A stretch of DNA of 64,000 nt, from assembly GCA_014650415.1 (NCBI GenBank), contig BMUX01000012.1, positions 215,271-279,270 of the forward strand. The letters are read 5' to 3'. A program made the position numbers and the translations under genes. The DNA is from Streptomyces spiroverticillatus (GTDB lineage Bacteria; Actinomycetota; Actinomycetes; Streptomycetales; Streptomycetaceae). The notes beneath the pieces are model-generated. The model had not been told where the DNA came from and ran no database searches. It saw only the letters and a list, made by a program, of their open reading frames with translations. Positions 60,865 to 64,000 of the stretch are shown here, in pieces. Numbering within the stretch: position 1 is the stretch's first letter; each line of letters starts with the position of its first letter.

Positions 60865-61689
60865 ATGCCCCTCACACGCGGACAGCGCGACCCCCTGGAC
60901 GACTTCTCACGGCGCACCGTCGCCGTCGACGGCGTCGAGAAGACCGTGTACGTCGCCGGATCGGGACCGGCGGTCGTCCTGATGCCGGAGATGCCCGGCA
61001 TCAGCCCCGACGTCGCCCGGTTCGCCCGCTGGATCCGGGACGCGGGCTTCACCGTCCACCTGCCCTCCCTCTTCGGCGTCGACGGCGCCTACCCGCTGGC
61101 CGAGGCCCGCGAGACCGTCGTCCAACGCGCCTGCGTCAGCGCCGAGTTCAGGGCCTTCGCGGGCGGCGGCACCAGCCCCGTCACCGCCTGGCTGCGGGGC
61201 CTGGCCCGCCAGGCGCACGCCGAGTGCGGCGGACCGGGCGTCGGCGCCGTCGGCCTCTGCTTCACCGGCAACTTCGCGCTCACCATGGCCCTGGAACCCG
61301 CCGTCATAGCCCCCGTCGTCAACCACCCCTCCCTGCCGCTCGACGACCCCGACGCCCTCGAACTCAGCGAGGAGGACGCGGCCGCCGTCGCCGCCCGCGT
61401 CCGGCGCGACGGCCTCACCGTCCTCGCCTACCGCTTCGAGAACGACAGCTGGTGCACGGGCCGACGCTTCGCCGCGTACCAGAAGCTGCTCGGCGACGCC
61501 TTCGACGGCCGCGTCCTGCCCGCCGAGGCGGCCAACCCCGACCCGCCGCCCTTCTTCCGCGACGTCGTCGGCTGCGCCCACAGCGTGGTCACGGCCCACT
61601 TCGTCGACGCGGAGGGGCACCCCACGGTGCGGGCCAGGGACGAGATCCTGGCGCACCTGGCCGAACGGCTGCGGCCACGCGCTCAGTGA
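60865..61689 (+). CDS. Dienelactone hydrolase-like protein
   Basis: A protein of 274 residues with an alpha/beta-hydrolase fold. GLCFTGNFAL near residue 134 carries the Cys nucleophile found in dienelactone hydrolases, and VDAEGHPT near residue 253 the His. An early VVLMPEMPGISPDVARFARW segment matches the family. ATG 60865 has no ribosome-binding site, so a leaderless start or another start is possible. Divergent from the GlxA-type regulator, which may control it. Confidence 0.85.
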   Translation: MPLTRGQRDPLDDFSRRTVAVDGVEKTVYVAGSGPAVVLMPEMPGISPDVARFARWIRDAGFTVHLPSLFGVDGAYPLAEARETVVQRACVSAEFRAFAGGGTSPVTAWLRGLARQAHAECGGPGVGAVGLCFTGNFALTMALEPAVIAPVVNHPSLPLDDPDALELSEEDAAAVAARVRRDGLTVLAYRFENDSWCTGRRFAAYQKLLGDAFDGRVLPAEAANPDPPPFFRDVVGCAHSVVTAHFVDAEGHPTVRARDEILAHLAERLRPRAQ

Positions 61690-61706
61690 AGAACGCGTGG
61701 CCGCAG
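61669..61706. terminator. Bidirectional hairpin terminator
   Basis: A perfect 13-bp inverted repeat, CTGCGGCCACGCG with its complement, has a 12-base loop and includes the stop of the hydrolase gene. It lies between convergent genes. Confidence 0.75.
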
Positions 61707-61718
61707 CACACTCCTTGC

Positions 61719-63857
61719 TCAGGCGAACATCTCGGCCAGCAGCTCCGGCCCGATGGGGATGGGAGCGGGACGGTACGCGGGCGGGCGCACCCCCATCAGC
61801 TCGCGCACCAGGAAGTCCCAGGCGCGGGTGCGGACGTAGGCGATGCAGTCGATGAACGTGTGCTCGGCGCCGGGTACGAGGAGCAGCTCGAACTCCTTGT
61901 TCGCGGCGACCAGCCGGTCGGCGAGGCGCAGCGTGTGGCTCGGGTGGACCTGGTCGTCCAGCTCGCCGTGGACGAGCAGCAGCTTCCCGGCCAACTGGTC
62001 GGCGAGGGGGAGACTGGACGTACGGGCCCAGGTCTCGGGGCTGTCCGCGCCGTCGTACGTCTCGACGAAGCCCGGGTTGAAGGTGGGGGCGTCGTGCGAG
62101 CCGGACATCGCGACGCCCGCCTTGTACGTCTCCGGGTGGTCCAGCATCGCCCGTGCCGCCGCGAAGCCGCCGCCCGAGTGCCCGAACACACCCACCCGGT
62201 CCAGGTCCAGCCACGGCCGGTCCACCGCCAACTGCCGCAGTGCCGCGACGTGATCGGCCAGCCCGCCGCCGTCCGCCAGCCGCCCCCACGAGGCGTCGTG
62301 GAAGGCCTTGCTGCGGCCCGGGGTGCCCCGCCCGTCCAGCGCGACGACGGCGAAACCGAGCGCGGCGAGGGGTTCGGCGTCCAGGCCCATGCCGCCGGGG
62401 TCGAAGGACGGGGCGACCCGGGCGACCTGCGGACCGGGGTAGACGGTGTCCACCACCGGGTAGCGGCGCTCGGGGTCGAAGCCGTGCGGCCGGTACAGCA
62501 CCCCGTAGAGATCGGTCTCCCCGTCGGCCGCCTTGACGCAGAACCTTTCCGGCGCGGACCACCCGGTGGCGACGAGCGCGGAGACGTCGGCCCGCTCCAG
62601 CTCGACCCGCACCTTCCCCGACCAGTCCAGGACCCGGGTCACCGGGGGAGTGTCGACGGTGGAAGCGGAATCGAGGAAGTAGTCCTGTCCCGGCGCCACC
62701 GTGACGACGTGGTCCAGGTCGTCGTCCGTCAGCCGCTCAAAACCGGAACCGTCCAACGAGATGCGGCACACGCTGCGCCGGTACGGGTCCGCCGCGACCA
62801 GCCCGTACGCGGTGAAGTACACCGCCCGCGCGGCCTCGTCGACGCGCAGGATCTCCCGCACCGCCCACTCCCCGGCGGTGACCTGCCCGAGCAGCTCGCC
62901 GGAGCGCAGGTCGTAGCGGTACAGGTGCCCCCAGCCGTCCCGCTGCGAGTACCACAGCACCTCGTCGGCCAGCACCCGCACGAGCGGCGGCTCGTAGAAC
63001 GACTGGTTGGGCTCCACCCGCGTCCGACCGGACTCGCTGAGCACCGTAGTGACCTCACCGGTCGCGGGGTCCAGCCGGTGCAGGGCGAGCGTGCGCAGGT
63101 CGCGCGGCCGGGACAGGTAGTACACCGCCGCACCGTCCGGCGCCCACCACGCCCACCGGGCCGTCACCGGCGACAGTGCGGGCATGAGCAGCGGCTCGGC
63201 CTGCGCACGGACCACGGCGGCGGGAGTGACGTCCAGGACGACGAGTTCGGCCAGCGGCAGGTGCGCGTCCCCCGGGTGGGCGTAGCGCTGCGTGTGCAGG
63301 ACGGGCGGGCCGCCGTCGGCGGGGCTGGACTCCACGAGGTGCGCCTGCCGGACCTGGCGCTCGTCGGTCCGGTGGGTGAGCACCTTCGTCGAGTCCGGCG
63401 ACCAGGCGACGGCCGGGGGCAGGTGCGGGAGGCCGATCTTGCGCAGGAGGGTGGGGTTGCCCGTGGACTCGGGGCCCACACCGTACGCATGGCCGGGCGC
63501 GCCGTCCGTGGTCAGGGCCCACTCGCGGCCGTCGGCCAGGCAGCGCACCCAGAGGTCGTGCCCGCGCCGCGACACCGCGAACTTGCCGTCGGGGGAGGGG
63601 ACTTCGAGCGGATTGCCGGGCGGGGCGGACTCGGCGCCTGCGGTGAGCTGTGCGGGGTCGAGGACCGGTTCACGGGTGCCGGTCGCCGGGTCGACCCGTA
63701 CGAACCTCTGGCCGGAGCCGGTGTTCACTGCGTACCAGAAGCGGGCGCCACCGTCGGTCCACTGCGGCGTGACCCTGTCGCCGGTGACGAGCTCGCCGGG
63801 TCGGGCGGGGCGGCGCAGGAGCTGCTCGGCGGTCCGGTACTGCTCGGAGGTGCTCAT
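61719..63857 (-). CDS. S9-family prolyl oligopeptidase/dipeptidyl peptidase-like enzyme
   Basis: A protein of 712 residues. The first 450 residues form a beta-propeller resembling the DPP IV N-terminal region; the C-terminal 250 are an alpha/beta-hydrolase with the triad Ser in FGHSGGGFAAARAM, Asp in HGELDDQVHPSHTL and His in VPGAEHTFID. It lacks a signal peptide, so is probably cytoplasmic. It cleaves short peptides, often after Pro or Ala. ATG 63857 (MSTSEQYR) lies 39 bp downstream of the DUF4097 gene, so the two may be cotranscribed. Confidence 0.92.
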   Translation of the reverse strand: MSTSEQYRTAEQLLRRPARPGELVTGDRVTPQWTDGGARFWYAVNTGSGQRFVRVDPATGTREPVLDPAQLTAGAESAPPGNPLEVPSPDGKFAVSRRGHDLWVRCLADGREWALTTDGAPGHAYGVGPESTGNPTLLRKIGLPHLPPAVAWSPDSTKVLTHRTDERQVRQAHLVESSPADGGPPVLHTQRYAHPGDAHLPLAELVVLDVTPAAVVRAQAEPLLMPALSPVTARWAWWAPDGAAVYYLSRPRDLRTLALHRLDPATGEVTTVLSESGRTRVEPNQSFYEPPLVRVLADEVLWYSQRDGWGHLYRYDLRSGELLGQVTAGEWAVREILRVDEAARAVYFTAYGLVAADPYRRSVCRISLDGSGFERLTDDDLDHVVTVAPGQDYFLDSASTVDTPPVTRVLDWSGKVRVELERADVSALVATGWSAPERFCVKAADGETDLYGVLYRPHGFDPERRYPVVDTVYPGPQVARVAPSFDPGGMGLDAEPLAALGFAVVALDGRGTPGRSKAFHDASWGRLADGGGLADHVAALRQLAVDRPWLDLDRVGVFGHSGGGFAAARAMLDHPETYKAGVAMSGSHDAPTFNPGFVETYDGADSPETWARTSSLPLADQLAGKLLLVHGELDDQVHPSHTLRLADRLVAANKEFELLLVPGAEHTFIDCIAYVRTRAWDFLVRELMGVRPPAYRPAPIPIGPELLAEMFA

Positions 63858-63896
63858 GGGGAAGGTGTGCCCTTTCTCGGTGCGGGTGACGGGGGG

Positions 63897-64000
63897 TCAG
63901 TTGCTGCGGGCGGTGATGTTGCCGTACGAGGTGGTGGCGTGGACGGTGAGCTTCGCGGCCGAACCGGCGCTGTTCTGGAGGGAGTTGGCGATGCGGCCGT
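63897..64000 (-). CDS. DUF4097-like protein, 3' end only
   Basis: The last 34 residues of a protein whose rest lies beyond the window. The end reads as alternating beta strands with LTVHATTSYGNITARSN, the TSYGxI turn typical of DUF4097 (putative adhesin) beta-helix proteins. These are often coded with membrane or signalling genes; role unknown. Confidence 0.7.
   Translation of the reverse strand, partial: GRIANSLQNSAGSAAKLTVHATTSYGNITARSN

Noticed and set aside
58818..61052. 744-codon minus-strand frame
   Set aside because: It crosses two real genes and contains no domain; shadow of the methyltransferase and hydrolase.

Overview
This 64 kb window is dense, very GC-rich actinobacterial DNA. 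Conservon genes, a DmdR/IdeR-type iron box, DUF6397 and DUF5994 proteins and a 2-methylisoborneol locus with a family 2B encapsulin all point to a Streptomyces (or close relative) chromosome. About 60 genes can be supported. I saw no tRNA, rRNA, CRISPR array, insertion sequence or phage gene.

Layout. (1) 1-18.2 kb is the unusual part: twelve signalling and putative conflict genes in one block. They are a 5'-truncated SrfC-like P-loop protein, an SrfB-like Hsp70-fold ATPase, an unknown protein and a kinase-fold protein (+ strand); a PP2C phosphatase, a von Willebrand A (TerY-like) protein and two small unknown proteins (- strand); then a CHAT protease with a long helical repeat region, a caspase-fold protease, a Crp-type regulator and a cyclase-fold protein (+ strand). 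Kinase, PP2C and vWA match the described TerY-P triad. Combined with Hsp70/P-loop proteins, two caspase-clan proteases and a cyclic-nucleotide-type pair, the locus looks like a multi-layer sensor/effector system and is the best candidate here for something undescribed. (2) 18.2-23.6 kb: aldehyde dehydrogenase with an AcoR-like GAF regulator and a clear operator, small proteins, acetamidase/formamidase and a proline-rich membrane protein. (3) 23.7-28.8 kb: fatty acid desaturase, MOSC protein, MpaB-type oxygenase, methyltransferase. (4) 28.9-31.8 kb: a rearranged conservon (DUF742, GTPase, roadblock) without its histidine kinase. (5) 31.8-38.3 kb: housekeeping and stress genes (YchJ, S4 protein, HSL-type esterase, iron-boxed DUF2470 protein, YrdC-type protein, SDR, peroxiredoxin) and a frameshifted DUF4184 gene. 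(6) 38.3-42.4 kb: two tandem NarL-type two-component systems, one kinase with an unusual C-terminal membrane/extracytoplasmic module. (7) 43.5-55.7 kb: argG with a probable ARG box and leaderless promoter, exported proteins, a NarK-like MFS transporter, an MFS exporter fused to a carboxypeptidase-regulatory-like domain, GNAT, acyl-CoA dehydrogenase, threonine dehydratase, an I36/FG-GAP exported protein and a TauD-like oxygenase. (8) 56-59.7 kb: the 2-methylisoborneol (earthy odour) operon: encapsulin shell (EshA type), 2-MIB synthase, geranyl diphosphate C-methyltransferase. (9) 59.8-64 kb: GlxA-type AraC regulator, dienelactone hydrolase-like protein, S9 peptidase and the 3' end of a DUF4097 gene.

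All assignments come from reading motifs, translation, spacing and ribosome-binding sites by eye. No database search was run.
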